Shown piece by piece: positions 7,032 to 14,716 of a stretch of DNA of 64,000 nt. The notes beneath the pieces are model-generated. The model did not search any database. It was given only the letters and a program-made list of their open reading frames with translations, and was not told where the DNA came from. The stretch covers positions 62,001 through 126,000 of the forward strand of contig NZ_MZNT01000016.1 of assembly GCF_002042965.1 (NCBI RefSeq), in the 5' to 3' direction. The number at the start of each line of letters is the position of its first letter. The stretch's first letter is position 1. The DNA comes from Paenibacillus sp. 32352 (GTDB lineage Bacteria > Bacillota > Bacilli > Paenibacillales > NBRC-103111). Both the position numbers and the translations under genes were made by a program.

Positions 7032-9248
7032 ATGAAGGGTACCCGCTTCCCGGTCACTTGGCTGCTGCGCCTGATTGCGGTTGTTCTCGTCGGCACCCTC
7101 ATCTGGCATTACTGGCCTGCCATGAAGGTCGAGAGCATGAAGAGCGCCGACGGATCGCACATCAAGTTTCGCACCCAGGGTGATCACATCGAAATGTACG
7201 ATAAACAGCAATGGACTCCTTTTTTCGTAAAAGGGGTCAATGTAGGCGCAGCGCTGCCGGGGCATGATCCCGGGGAGCTGCCTATAGACAAGGAAACGTA
7301 TTTGAAATGGTTTCAGCAAATTCAACAGCTTGGCGCCAACACCATTCGGGTATACACCATTTTGTCCCCGGTCTTCTATGAAGCGCTGGTGGAATATAAT
7401 CAGAAGCATGCGGACAATCCGCTTTATTTTATCCAGGGTGTCTGGACACCGGAGGAAGAATTAATCGAGAAAAAAGACGCTTATCTGGACGACATCTACC
7501 AGCAATTCGAGAATGAAATTACGCTGGCCGTCGGGGCCGTCTACGGGACGGTGGAGATTCCGGAGCGCTTCGGCAAAGCGAGCGGCGCGTACCGTGCCAA
7601 TGCCGGTCCGTACCTGCTTGCCTGGCACCTGGGTACGGAATGGGAGCCGAATATGGTGAAGAACACCAACGAGAAGCATAAGGATAAAACCCAGTACCAG
7701 GGCACCTTCATATCGGCCAAGCCCGAAGCAAGCCCGTTCGAAAATTGGCTGGCGCGTCTGCTCGATCATCTGGCCGTACAAGAAGAGCAGAACGGCTGGA
7801 AGCATCCTCTCACCTTCACGAACTGGGTGACGACCGATCCGCTAAAGCATCCTGGAGAAATCCTGATCCAGGAGGACATGTCCAGCGTGGATGCGACCCA
7901 TCTGGATGCTGCCGGCTGGCAGGGCGGTTACTTTGCATCGTTTCACGTTTATCCGTATTACCCGGACTTTTTCCGGCTGGATACGACGCTGCAGGATGTT
8001 AAGAATGCCGACGGCACTGCCAATACCTACCGAAGCTATCTGCGCCAGCTGAAGGCCTATCATAAGGGGATGCCTGTTATGATTACGGAGTTCGGTATCC
8101 CGTCTTCCGTCGGGATAGGGCATCTGGCCAACATGGACCGGAATCAAGGCGGGCATGACGAAATGGAGCAAGGACGGATCAATGCCTCGCTGCTGCAGGA
8201 TATTCATGCCGAAGGAATGGCAGGGGGCATTGTCTTCTCCTGGCAGGACGAGTGGTTTAAACGGACGTGGAACACGATGGAGTTCGAAATTCCTCAGGCA
8301 CGCCGAAAATATTGGCACAATGTGCTGACGAACGAGCAGTATTTCGGGCTTGTTGCGGAAACGTCCGGCAAGGAGGGCGTGCTCAATATCGATGGAGACG
8401 GCAGCGATTGGAATAAGCTGAAGGCGGAGGACAAGCAAGTTCTCCCAGGCTCTTATCCAGGATTCCAATCGATAACCATGACGCATGATGAATCTTATGT
8501 CTATATCCTTGCGGAGCTCACGAAGCCGTTTGATCCCGAGCACGAGCTGCTGAATCTGGGAGTGGACACGCTGCCCGGAGGCAACAAGCATGCGAAGGAG
8601 CTTGGCGGACGCCAGTTGGATGAAGGTTTGGAGACGCTCATCACGTTAGGCAAAGATAGCGAGAGCGAAGTGAAAATCGCATCGAATTACGATTTCCATA
8701 CCCGATTATACGGGAAGCTGTATGGTATGCTTCAGGTGAAGCCGGAGGAGATGAAGGATGATTCCGGACTGTTTCACCCGTGGAAGCTGGCCGTCGGATT
8801 GGAGATGATCCCTCCGGATTCAACCCAATACTATCCGTTTGAGGATGTGGCCGCTGGCCGCTTGACGAGAGGAACGACCGACCGTACTTCGCCAGACTTC
8901 AATTCTCTCGCGATGTGGCAGGCCAAAGGGAGTATCGTCGAAATGCGCATCCCGTGGATGCTGCTTGGTTTTACCGATCCGAGCTCCCTACAGGTCATGA
9001 GCTACGAAGAGAAGGACGGCAAGCTGACAGCGGTAACAACCCAAGGCATTCGTCTCGTTCCCTGGATTCAGCAGCGAAGCGGACCAAACGCTCCGACAGC
9101 GGGGGAGGCTGCTGCCGAAACGGTCGCCGTATCCAAGCTGCCTGTCTACAGCTGGCCTGTCTGGAATAAGGTCGAATACCATGAAATATTGAAGCAAAGC
9201 TATGATCTCATGAAAGCAGCGTTCGAACAGATAAAAAGCCCTTCCTGA
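7032..9248 (+). CDS. Membrane-anchored glycoside-hydrolase-like protein
   Basis: A 738-residue protein with an N-terminal signal-anchor (about residues 8-26) and a TIM-barrel-like hydrolase domain. Candidate catalytic acids are Glu203 or Glu205 (WHLGTEWEPN) and Glu353 (MITEFGIPSS), placed as in clan GH-A enzymes. Sequence typical of such barrels precedes them (FVKGVNVGAALPG; LGANTIRVYT). The region after about residue 450 (VLNIDGDGSDWNKL onward) resembles a beta-sandwich carbohydrate-binding (DOMON/CBM9-like) domain. As last gene of the operon it probably trims or modifies the polymer made by the GT2 synthase at the outer face. A terminator follows at 9268. The exact GH family is not recognised. 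Confidence 0.7.
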   Translation: MKGTRFPVTWLLRLIAVVLVGTLIWHYWPAMKVESMKSADGSHIKFRTQGDHIEMYDKQQWTPFFVKGVNVGAALPGHDPGELPIDKETYLKWFQQIQQLGANTIRVYTILSPVFYEALVEYNQKHADNPLYFIQGVWTPEEELIEKKDAYLDDIYQQFENEITLAVGAVYGTVEIPERFGKASGAYRANAGPYLLAWHLGTEWEPNMVKNTNEKHKDKTQYQGTFISAKPEASPFENWLARLLDHLAVQEEQNGWKHPLTFTNWVTTDPLKHPGEILIQEDMSSVDATHLDAAGWQGGYFASFHVYPYYPDFFRLDTTLQDVKNADGTANTYRSYLRQLKAYHKGMPVMITEFGIPSSVGIGHLANMDRNQGGHDEMEQGRINASLLQDIHAEGMAGGIVFSWQDEWFKRTWNTMEFEIPQARRKYWHNVLTNEQYFGLVAETSGKEGVLNIDGDGSDWNKLKAEDKQVLPGSYPGFQSITMTHDESYVYILAELTKPFDPEHELLNLGVDTLPGGNKHAKELGGRQLDEGLETLITLGKDSESEVKIASNYDFHTRLYGKLYGMLQVKPEEMKDDSGLFHPWKLAVGLEMIPPDSTQYYPFEDVAAGRLTRGTTDRTSPDFNSLAMWQAKGSIVEMRIPWMLLGFTDPSSLQVMSYEEKDGKLTAVTTQGIRLVPWIQQRSGPNAPTAGEAAAETVAVSKLPVYSWPVWNKVEYHEILKQSYDLMKAAFEQIKSPS

Positions 9249-9267
9249 ACCGGAAAGGACTTTGCCA

Positions 9268-9296
9268 AGCCCCGGCCTTCGGGGCTACTTTTGTTT
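9268..9296. terminator. Rho-independent terminator between convergent genes
   Basis: AGCCCC (9268-9273) pairs with GGGGCT (9281-9286) around a short loop, followed on the plus strand by ACTTTTGTTTG. It ends the polysaccharide operon and overlaps the stop of the convergent sinR gene. Confidence 0.65.
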
Positions 9297-9617
9297 GTTG
9301 CGCGAGTTGCGCCATTTATTGAATTCCAAAAATTCCGCAAACTGCTCCTTGCTGACCCCGGATTCCTTTGCTTCCCGTAACAGCTCCATCCATTCCTCAT
9401 CCAGCTGCCCTTGAGGGGTGGTGTCGTTATGGAATAAGGTTTCTACGGAAACCCCCAGCACTTGACTGATCTTTTCCAAAAAATGAACGGAAGGATTCGA
9501 TCTCAGATCTCTCTCTATCGAGCTTAAATACGATTTGGCCACACCGGCCTTCTCCGCCAGCTCGGAGATAGAAAGCCCTTGCTCCAAACGCAATTGCTTG
9601 ACTTTTTTGCCAATCAT
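9285..9617 (-). CDS. sinR: SinR transcriptional repressor of biofilm genes
   Basis: A 110-residue protein, close to the usual 111 residues of SinR and the closer of the two paralogues to it: MIGKKVKQLRLEQGLSISEL, an HTH (GVAKSYLSSIERDLRSNPS), then the C-terminal oligomerisation/SinI-binding domain (DEEWMELLREAKESGVSKEQ). SinR binds GTTCTYT boxes and represses matrix genes; SinI sequesters it. A 56-codon sinI-like gene lies 163 bp upstream on the same strand, reproducing the B. subtilis sinI-sinR order. AGGGG precedes the ATG. GTTCTA half-sites at 9635-9652 suggest autoregulation. It converges on the glmS/GT2 polysaccharide operon, a natural target. Confidence 0.92.
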   Translation of the reverse strand: MIGKKVKQLRLEQGLSISELAEKAGVAKSYLSSIERDLRSNPSVHFLEKISQVLGVSVETLFHNDTTPQGQLDEEWMELLREAKESGVSKEQFAEFLEFNKWRNSRNKQK

Positions 9618-9634
9618 GGTCGTGACCCCTTTAT

Positions 9635-9652
9635 GTTCTATCGTCAGTTCTA
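9635..9652. promoter_or_regulatory. SinR-type half-sites upstream of sinR
   Basis: Two direct copies of GTTCTA (9635-9640 and 9647-9652), 12 bp apart, lie 18-35 bp upstream of the sinR start. They resemble the GTTCTYT SinR box and the arms found at 1150-1190. Autoregulation is inferred. Confidence 0.4.
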
Positions 9653-9741
9653 CTAGTTATTTACACTAAGTATTTATTATATTTTAGCAAAGAATAAGCC
9701 GTCTGTGGCTTTATTTTAAATGTAACCGTTTTCAATGTAAA

Positions 9742-9767
9742 ATAAAAAAGAAGAATCCGCAGATTCT
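9742..9767 (-). terminator. Terminator or attenuator between sinI and sinR
   Basis: On the minus strand AGAATC-TGCG-GATTCT (9767-9752) is followed by TCTTTTTT. It would end most transcription from the sinI promoter before sinR, giving separate sinI and sinI-sinR transcripts as known in B. subtilis. The stem is only 6 bp and AT-rich, so efficiency may be modest. Confidence 0.5.
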
Positions 9768-9780
9768 ATAAGAAAATAGC

Positions 9781-9951
9781 CTATTCTTCTTCTTGGTTAC
9801 TCTTGTTTTTCATCTTTATGTTTGTTTTTTTACATTCATTGAAAAATTGCCGGACTTCCTCTGTGGAAAGTCCCGAATCACGGGCGGCGATCATCAGGTG
9901 AACCCAATTCATATCCTGTCTTTTCGTATGCACTGTCGAAGACAACGACAT
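9781..9951 (-). CDS. sinI: SinI antirepressor (short gene)
   Basis: A 56-residue protein, almost the same length as B. subtilis SinI (57). Residues 14-39 carry the SinI/SinR dimerisation helix pair (MNWVHLMIAARDSGLSTEEV then RQFFNE), equivalent to the E-W-x-x-L-(x5-6)-G/N-I/L-S-x-E-E pattern shared with the C-termini of both SinR copies here. A strong ribosome site AGGAGG is 8 nt upstream of the ATG at 9951, which selects this start rather than the internal ATG at residue 14. The tail is lysine- and glutamate-rich. It would bind SinR and relieve repression of the matrix operon. A -10-like TATAAT on the minus strand (9991-9986) lies 35-40 nt upstream. Confidence 0.85.
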   Translation of the reverse strand: MSLSSTVHTKRQDMNWVHLMIAARDSGLSTEEVRQFFNECKKTNIKMKNKSNQEEE

Positions 9952-10182
9952 AGCCTAATCCCTCCTGGTTTCGGAAATTTGGCACATTATACTGTTCGTC
10001 CGACGATCCGGATTTTTGTCCGCTGAGGGTCATATTTGGGATTTTTTGCCTATTTATTTTAGGGAAATGAATCGTATGACCCAATAGAATCATACATTCA
10101 GAAGCCGCTTCGAATCCAAGGGTTGAGGGGGGAGGGCAGGTCATTCCGACATGACGATTTAGGTACTTTTATTACGAACGGG

Positions 10183-10566
10183 TCAAATTTTAAGCGTTTT
10201 GTGATCCATTTGAGCTTCAAGAACATCGTATAACGCCAATTTGTAATTGATTTTATCTAGATTGTAGTAAAGTTCTTTTATTTTTTTCTCAATTTCTGAT
10301 TTATGGGTTAACATCATTTTTTTGCGTATTGAAATCGTGCGATCCCCCTCTTTAAATAGGTTTACATATTCCTGGATTTGAGTGATGGGCATTCCTGTTG
10401 CCCGAAGTGCGGTTGTAAAGCGAATCCACTCTAAATCTTCCTGGTCATATACGCGGTTCCCATTTTCGCCGCGCTTTACATAAGGGAGAAGTCCCTCGCT
10501 TTCATAGTATCGAAGTGCGGAAGCCGATAGTCCTGTTATCTTAGTAACTTCTTTTATACTCATCAT
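10183..10566 (-). CDS. MerR-family transcriptional regulator
   Basis: A 127-residue MerR-type regulator. The winged HTH occupies residues 1-70 (TKITGLSASALRYYESEGLL, then NGNRVYDQEDLEWI). A coiled-coil dimerisation helix fills the C-terminus. There is no Cys-rich metal-binding loop, so an organic or redox/electrophile signal is more likely than a metal. It is divergent from an aldo/keto reductase, with a perfect palindrome between them. This pairing is common for MerR regulators that activate a detoxifying reductase; the effector is unknown. Confidence 0.85.
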   Translation of the reverse strand: MMSIKEVTKITGLSASALRYYESEGLLPYVKRGENGNRVYDQEDLEWIRFTTALRATGMPITQIQEYVNLFKEGDRTISIRKKMMLTHKSEIEKKIKELYYNLDKINYKLALYDVLEAQMDHKTLKI

Positions 10567-10582
10567 AGTTCTTCTCTCCTAT

Positions 10583-10600
10583 ATTAAAGTGTACTTTAAT
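10583..10600. promoter_or_regulatory. MerR operator palindrome
   Basis: ATTAAAGTGTACTTTAAT is an 8-2-8 perfect inverted repeat, 17-34 bp upstream of the merR start and in the merR/aldo-keto reductase divergent region. MerR proteins bind such sites within the promoter spacer. Confidence 0.7.
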
Positions 10601-10793
10601 ACATTTTCAAACAACGTTAGATAGATATTTGTATGATAGCTGCCAATATCCATAAGAACCAAACTTGGTGCGGGGAAATATGGGGATAATTATACAAAAT
10701 TTATCGAAAGGAATAAACGGTTGACTTCAAGTCCGCTTTAGCATGTACGCTATAAAAGGAATTAAATCCCGCTTTGGAAAGGATGAGAGGATT

Positions 10794-11732
10794 TTGAAAA
10801 CTAGACAATTAGGTCATAGCCATCTGGAGGTTTCGGCAATTGGTTTAGGCTTGATGGGAATGTCAGAACTGTATGGAAAAGCGAATGATGAAGAATCGAC
10901 TCGCACAATTCATCGTGCATTAGAATTGGGCGTTACGTTGCTTGATACAGCCGATTGCTATGGAAATGGCCATAACGAGGAATTGCTCGGTAAAGCATTA
11001 AAAGGACGCCGTGAACAAGCGATTATTGCGTCCAAGTTTGGTGTGGGACCCAATTTTGAAGGAGTATTCGGACGTCCCGACTATGTGAAAACAGCGATCG
11101 ATAGAAGCTTAAAACGGTTAGGTGTTAATTATATTGACTTGTATTATTATCACCGCATTGATCCTGAAGTGCCAATTGAGGAAACGGTAGGAGCGATGTC
11201 CGATTTGGTGAGGGAGGGAAAGGTGCGGTATATCGGTTTGTCAGAAGCATCGTCAGATATCGTGCGCCGAGCCCATGCCGTTCATCCTATTTCCGCTTTG
11301 CAAACAGAGTATTCACTTTGGAGCCGGGAAGTAGAAACAGATATTTTACCTACTGTAAACGAATTAGGCATTACTTTCGTAGCGTATAGTCCATTAAGCA
11401 GAGGATTTTTGTCTGGAGGCGTTCGTAAGTTCGAGGATTTTGCCGAGACCGATTATCGCCGAGTCCTGCCGCGCTTCCAAGGGGAAAACTTCCAGAAGAA
11501 CCTTGAGTTGGTTGACAAAGTGAAAGAAATCGCCAAAGAAAAAAATTGCACGCCTTCACAATTAGCCATTGCTTGGACGATGGCCAACGGAACTTTGCCG
11601 ATTCCTGGAACGAAGCGCGTGTCCTATTTGGAAGAAAATATAGGATCGTTGGAAGTTGCACTGACTTCCGAAGATTTACGTCGTATAGAAGAAGTAATGC
11701 CCAAAGATTCTGTAAGCGGGGATCGTTATTAA
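10794..11732 (+). CDS. Aldo/keto reductase
   Basis: About 312 residues from a TTG start at 10794, which has AGAGG 7 nt upstream and begins with the family's usual LKTRQLGHSHLEVSAIGLG; an in-frame ATG at 10743 lacks a ribosome site. The catalytic tetrad of the family is visible: Asp (LLDTADCYG), Tyr (same motif), Lys (IIASKFG) and His (YYYHRID). The C-terminal NADP-binding residues follow (PIPGTKR). It reduces aldehydes or ketones with NADPH; the substrate is unknown. It is divergent from a MerR regulator and probably activated by it. The GC content is visibly lower than in flanking genes, hinting at later acquisition together with the regulator. Confidence 0.88.
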   Translation: MKTRQLGHSHLEVSAIGLGLMGMSELYGKANDEESTRTIHRALELGVTLLDTADCYGNGHNEELLGKALKGRREQAIIASKFGVGPNFEGVFGRPDYVKTAIDRSLKRLGVNYIDLYYYHRIDPEVPIEETVGAMSDLVREGKVRYIGLSEASSDIVRRAHAVHPISALQTEYSLWSREVETDILPTVNELGITFVAYSPLSRGFLSGGVRKFEDFAETDYRRVLPRFQGENFQKNLELVDKVKEIAKEKNCTPSQLAIAWTMANGTLPIPGTKRVSYLEENIGSLEVALTSEDLRRIEEVMPKDSVSGDRY

Positions 11733-11877
11733 TGAAATTACTCATCGCGGCTTCTTGAATTCGGGCAATGACACCGACTACGGTGGGAGAGTGCATCGCT
11801 GAAAGCCCGGACGATAGAATAAGAGCTATGACGCGATCGACGTCATGGAACGGCATCAAATAATCTGAATATTAAAA

Positions 11878-11893
11878 ATGTTCACGTGAACAT
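11878..11893. promoter_or_regulatory. 16-bp perfect palindrome, operator candidate
   Basis: ATGTTCACGTGAACAT is fully symmetrical and lies 23 bp upstream of a TATAAT (11916-11921), about 70 bp before the isomerase gene. The position suits an operator of a sugar-responsive repressor. The remaining intergenic DNA from 11733 shows no convincing gene. Confidence 0.5.
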
Positions 11894-11964
11894 AGATAAA
11901 TGCTCTCCAGCCTGTTATAATTTTATTAGCAAAACCAAGTCTAAAAAATGAAGCTGGAGGTTCC

Positions 11965-12825
11965 ATGATGAAGCTTTCCGTATTTACTGTCGTTACACCG
12001 GACCTATCCCCTGAAGAATTAGCTGCAGCTGCCAAAGAAGCAGGAATTGACGGCATCGAATGGCGCTTTAAAGAAGTTCCAGAGGAATTTAAAAATGAGA
12101 AGCCTTCCTTCTGGCGCAACAATCTGTGCTCGATCGATCCTTCCGCTACGGATGAAGAGATTGAGCGTTTTGCACGCGTAGCCCGTGAGCATGGCCTGCA
12201 AACGATTAGCGTTACGCCTTATTTGAAGGCCGGAGATATTGAAGCTACGGAGCGTGTCCTTCAGGTAGCCCAAAAGCTGGGTGCCAAAGTGATCCGCGTC
12301 GGCGTACCTAACTATGACCGCTCGACTCATTATAATGAGCTGTTCGATCTGGAGGTTCGTTATTTGGAGGCGGTAGAGCCGCTGGCCAAAAAATACGGTG
12401 TCAAATGTCTCGTCGAGACTCATCACAACACGATCATCGCCAGCGCATCCGCCGCGCTTCGTTTGGTGAGCCGCTTCGATCCGAATCATATCGGCGTACT
12501 GTTCGATCCGGGCAACATGATTCATGAAGGATATGAGAACTTCCGCATGGGAATGGAGCTGCTGGGACCTTATCTGGCTCATGTTCATATTAAAAACACA
12601 GGCTGGAAAACGGCGGATGTTCGCGAAGACGGTTCGCAAGCCTGGACCTCCTATTGGGAGCCGAATCTGGAAGGTATCGTGAACTGGAAGCAAGTGCTTG
12701 CCGATCTGAAAGCGGTAGGCTACGACGGCTACCTGGGGGTAGAGGATTTCAGCGGCAAATATGGCTCCAAGGAATTGCTTAAGCAATACGGAGAAGAGGT
12801 TCGCAGCATTTTGGCCTCCATTTAA
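11965..12825 (+). CDS. Sugar phosphate isomerase/epimerase family protein (IolE/AP-endonuclease-2 fold)
   Basis: A 286-residue TIM-barrel protein of the xylose-isomerase-like superfamily. The metal-binding acids occur in the expected order: Glu in GIDGIEWRF, Glu and His in CLVETHHNT, Asp in VLFDPGNM, His in LAHVHIKN and Glu in GYLGVEDFS. Family members isomerise or epimerise sugars, inosose or related polyols. GGAGG precedes the ATG pair at 11965; the first ATG is used. It is monocistronic, with a palindromic operator candidate upstream and a strong terminator downstream. The substrate is not predictable. Confidence 0.85.
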   Translation: MMKLSVFTVVTPDLSPEELAAAAKEAGIDGIEWRFKEVPEEFKNEKPSFWRNNLCSIDPSATDEEIERFARVAREHGLQTISVTPYLKAGDIEATERVLQVAQKLGAKVIRVGVPNYDRSTHYNELFDLEVRYLEAVEPLAKKYGVKCLVETHHNTIIASASAALRLVSRFDPNHIGVLFDPGNMIHEGYENFRMGMELLGPYLAHVHIKNTGWKTADVREDGSQAWTSYWEPNLEGIVNWKQVLADLKAVGYDGYLGVEDFSGKYGSKELLKQYGEEVRSILASI

Positions 12826-12840
12826 TAAATGTGCAGCAAG

Positions 12841-12874
12841 CCCGCTGCCGGCAGATGCCGGCAGCGGGTTTTTT
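12841..12874 (+). terminator. Strong rho-independent terminator
   Basis: A 13-bp perfect stem, CCCGCTGCCGGCA (12841-12853) with TGCCGGCAGCGGG (12856-12868), a 2-nt loop and a T6 run. It ends the isomerase gene. Confidence 0.95.
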
Positions 12875-13022
12875 CATATTGATTTCGGGGTTCTCCACAA
12901 AGCACCTTATTCAGCTTAGATACCGAAGGCGTCTGCTTCTTGGGTTTATTTTGGTTTTTTGGGAAACGATGATAAGATAGAAGCATAAATTTGAAGGGGA
13001 AAAAGGAGTCTGAACGAGTCCG

Positions 13023-13244
13023 ATGAATCCTGTTGCCAAATTGCTCATTATCGGCGGCGCGGTCATGATTGTCGCAGGCCTGCTCTGGGCGGTCGGAAGC
13101 AAGTACTTGCAGCTGGGCCGGCTGCCCGGCGATATTGTCGTGGAGAAGGAAAACTTCAAGTTTTATTTTCCTGTCGTGACCTGCATCGTCATCAGCGTCG
13201 TTTTGTCACTCATTATGTATGTGATTCGATGGTTTTCGAAATGA
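13023..13244 (+). CDS. DUF2905 small membrane protein
   Basis: A 73-residue protein with two transmembrane helices (about 6-24 and 48-67) separated by the conserved hydrophilic loop GRLPGDIVVEKENFKFYFP, the signature of the DUF2905 family. The function is unknown. AAAGGAG lies 14-15 nt upstream of the ATG. Monocistronic. Confidence 0.85.
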   Translation: MNPVAKLLIIGGAVMIVAGLLWAVGSKYLQLGRLPGDIVVEKENFKFYFPVVTCIVISVVLSLIMYVIRWFSK

Positions 13245-13352
13245 GTGGAGGATGCGGCGGAATACACGGAATACCGAGAACGGCGCTCACCATGGAGGTT
13301 GAGCGCTATTTTGCATGATCAAGCGGAGAAAGCGGGTTAAATAGATGTTGTT

Positions 13353-13370
13353 ATGTGAAAATGTTCACAA
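13353..13370. promoter_or_regulatory. Rex- or Fnr/CRP-like operator candidate
   Basis: ATGTGAAAATGTTCACAA. On the minus strand it reads TTGTGAACATTTTCACAT, one base short of the Rex consensus TTGTGAA-N4-TTCACAA; it equally fits TGTGA-N6-TCACA of the CRP/Fnr family. It lies 140 bp upstream of the lipoprotein gene in an otherwise featureless 265-bp gap. Confidence 0.45.
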
Positions 13371-13509
13371 TAAAACAAAAACAGGAAATAGTTTGCTTGA
13401 GGGTAAATAGAGGGATAGAAGCTAGCATCATTTTGATGAAAATCCATTCTATTATCGTCCTTAGTAGAATATAGATTAGTAGACAATGGTTATCCGAGGT
13501 GAAAATCTT

Positions 13510-14613
13510 ATGATTCGTATACGCAACAATCCCGCTTCGAGCGGCAGGCCTCGCAGCGGCCTGCTGCTCGTGCTCGCGTGCAGCCTGCTGACGGCATCGG
13601 CAGGCTGCACCGCCAAGCCCGCCGCCGCGCCGCCCGGCGTCGATGCCGGCTCCGCAGCCGCCGTGACCCAGCCTCACGGCGGCGGCGAGACGAACCTGCC
13701 GACTGCGGCGCAGCAGTCGGCGGGGTACCGCTTCCCGCTGACAGGACTGGTCAGCGGACAGCCTGCCCATGACCGCCCGGTGGTGGTCATGGTGGAGAAT
13801 GCGCCGCAGGCCCGGCCGCAAAGCGGACTCGATCAGGCCGATCTCGTCTACGAGATCCTGGCCGAGGGCGAGATCACGCGGTTTGTGGCCGTGTATCAGG
13901 CCCAAGCGCCGAAGGTGATCGGGCCGGTGCGCAGCATCCGGCCGTATTTCGTCCAGCTCGGCGAAGCGCTGGACGCGGTCATCGTGCATGCGGGCTGGAG
14001 CCAGGATGCTATGGACCTTATCGCCGAGCATAAGCTGGAGCATCTTGATGAGGTATACGGCGACGGAGCCTATTATTGGCGGTCCGGCGACCGCAAAATG
14101 CCGCACAATCTGTACACCAGCATGGACAAAATCCGCCAGGGCATAGCGAATAAAAAATTCCGCACGGAGTGGAAGGAATCGGGACTCTCTTACGCTTTTG
14201 CGGCAGGGAAGCCGGAGCTTGCCTCCGGCGGCAAGCCAGCCGCGAAAGCAACGATTCACTATATTCGCGGGTATAATGTTTCCTACGAGTATGACGTCGA
14301 GACCGGCTTGTACAAACGGTTCATGGAAGGGAAGCCCCATAATGATAAGGAAACGGGCAAGCAGCTGACCGCCGCCAATGTCCTTGTATGTGAGAGCAAG
14401 CATCAGGTGCTTGATAACGAGGGACGCCGTGATGTTGATGTAACAGGCCCGGGCAAGGGATATTTGCTGCAGGCCGGACGGATGAAAGAAGTGACATGGG
14501 AGCAGCACAACGGGATGATCCGGGCCTTCTCGGAGGGCAAGGAGCTGGCGATGCTGCCCGGCCAGACCTGGATACAAGTCATCCCCGAAGGATGGGGAGT
14601 GGATATGCAATAA
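13510..14613 (+). CDS. YerB-like lipoprotein (DUF3048)
   Basis: About 367 residues. The start at 13510 is preferred because AGGTGA lies 9 nt upstream; an in-frame ATG at 13486 lacks one. A lipoprotein signal peptide ends at Cys33 (TASAGC), followed by a low-complexity Ala/Gly/Pro linker of unusually high GC. The DUF3048 body then starts with FPLTGLVSGQPAHDRPVVVM and contains the family segment GPVRSIRPYFVQLGE. The protein is predicted to be anchored on the outer face of the membrane. The biochemical role of YerB is not settled. Confidence 0.85.
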   Translation: MIRIRNNPASSGRPRSGLLLVLACSLLTASAGCTAKPAAAPPGVDAGSAAAVTQPHGGGETNLPTAAQQSAGYRFPLTGLVSGQPAHDRPVVVMVENAPQARPQSGLDQADLVYEILAEGEITRFVAVYQAQAPKVIGPVRSIRPYFVQLGEALDAVIVHAGWSQDAMDLIAEHKLEHLDEVYGDGAYYWRSGDRKMPHNLYTSMDKIRQGIANKKFRTEWKESGLSYAFAAGKPELASGGKPAAKATIHYIRGYNVSYEYDVETGLYKRFMEGKPHNDKETGKQLTAANVLVCESKHQVLDNEGRRDVDVTGPGKGYLLQAGRMKEVTWEQHNGMIRAFSEGKELAMLPGQTWIQVIPEGWGVDMQ

Positions 14614-14716
14614 CATGATTGAATATTTCAAAAATAATGATTGAATCCATCATAAATCTGCGTTATGATTGCCTCGTAAAGATGTTATCCAACGTTGAAT
14701 AAAGGAGAGGATTCGG

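Noticed and set aside
9934..9940. Spo0A box TGTCGAA at sinI
   Set aside because: A single 7-mer inside the first codons of the gene; it may be chance.
11371..11859. 162-codon minus-strand frame across the aldo/keto reductase end
   Set aside because: Most of it is antisense to a well-supported gene. The 11712-11859 part looks mildly protein-like but has no start signal and no recognised family.
12940..12972. Sigma-B-like promoter before the DUF2905 gene
   Set aside because: GTTTAT and GGGAAA are only 11 nt apart and lie in a low-complexity T/G stretch.
13351..14631. Long open frame on the minus strand opposite the YerB-like gene
   Set aside because: It is a GC-driven shadow with low-complexity Arg/Ala content, no ribosome site and no family resemblance; the plus-strand lipoprotein is clear.
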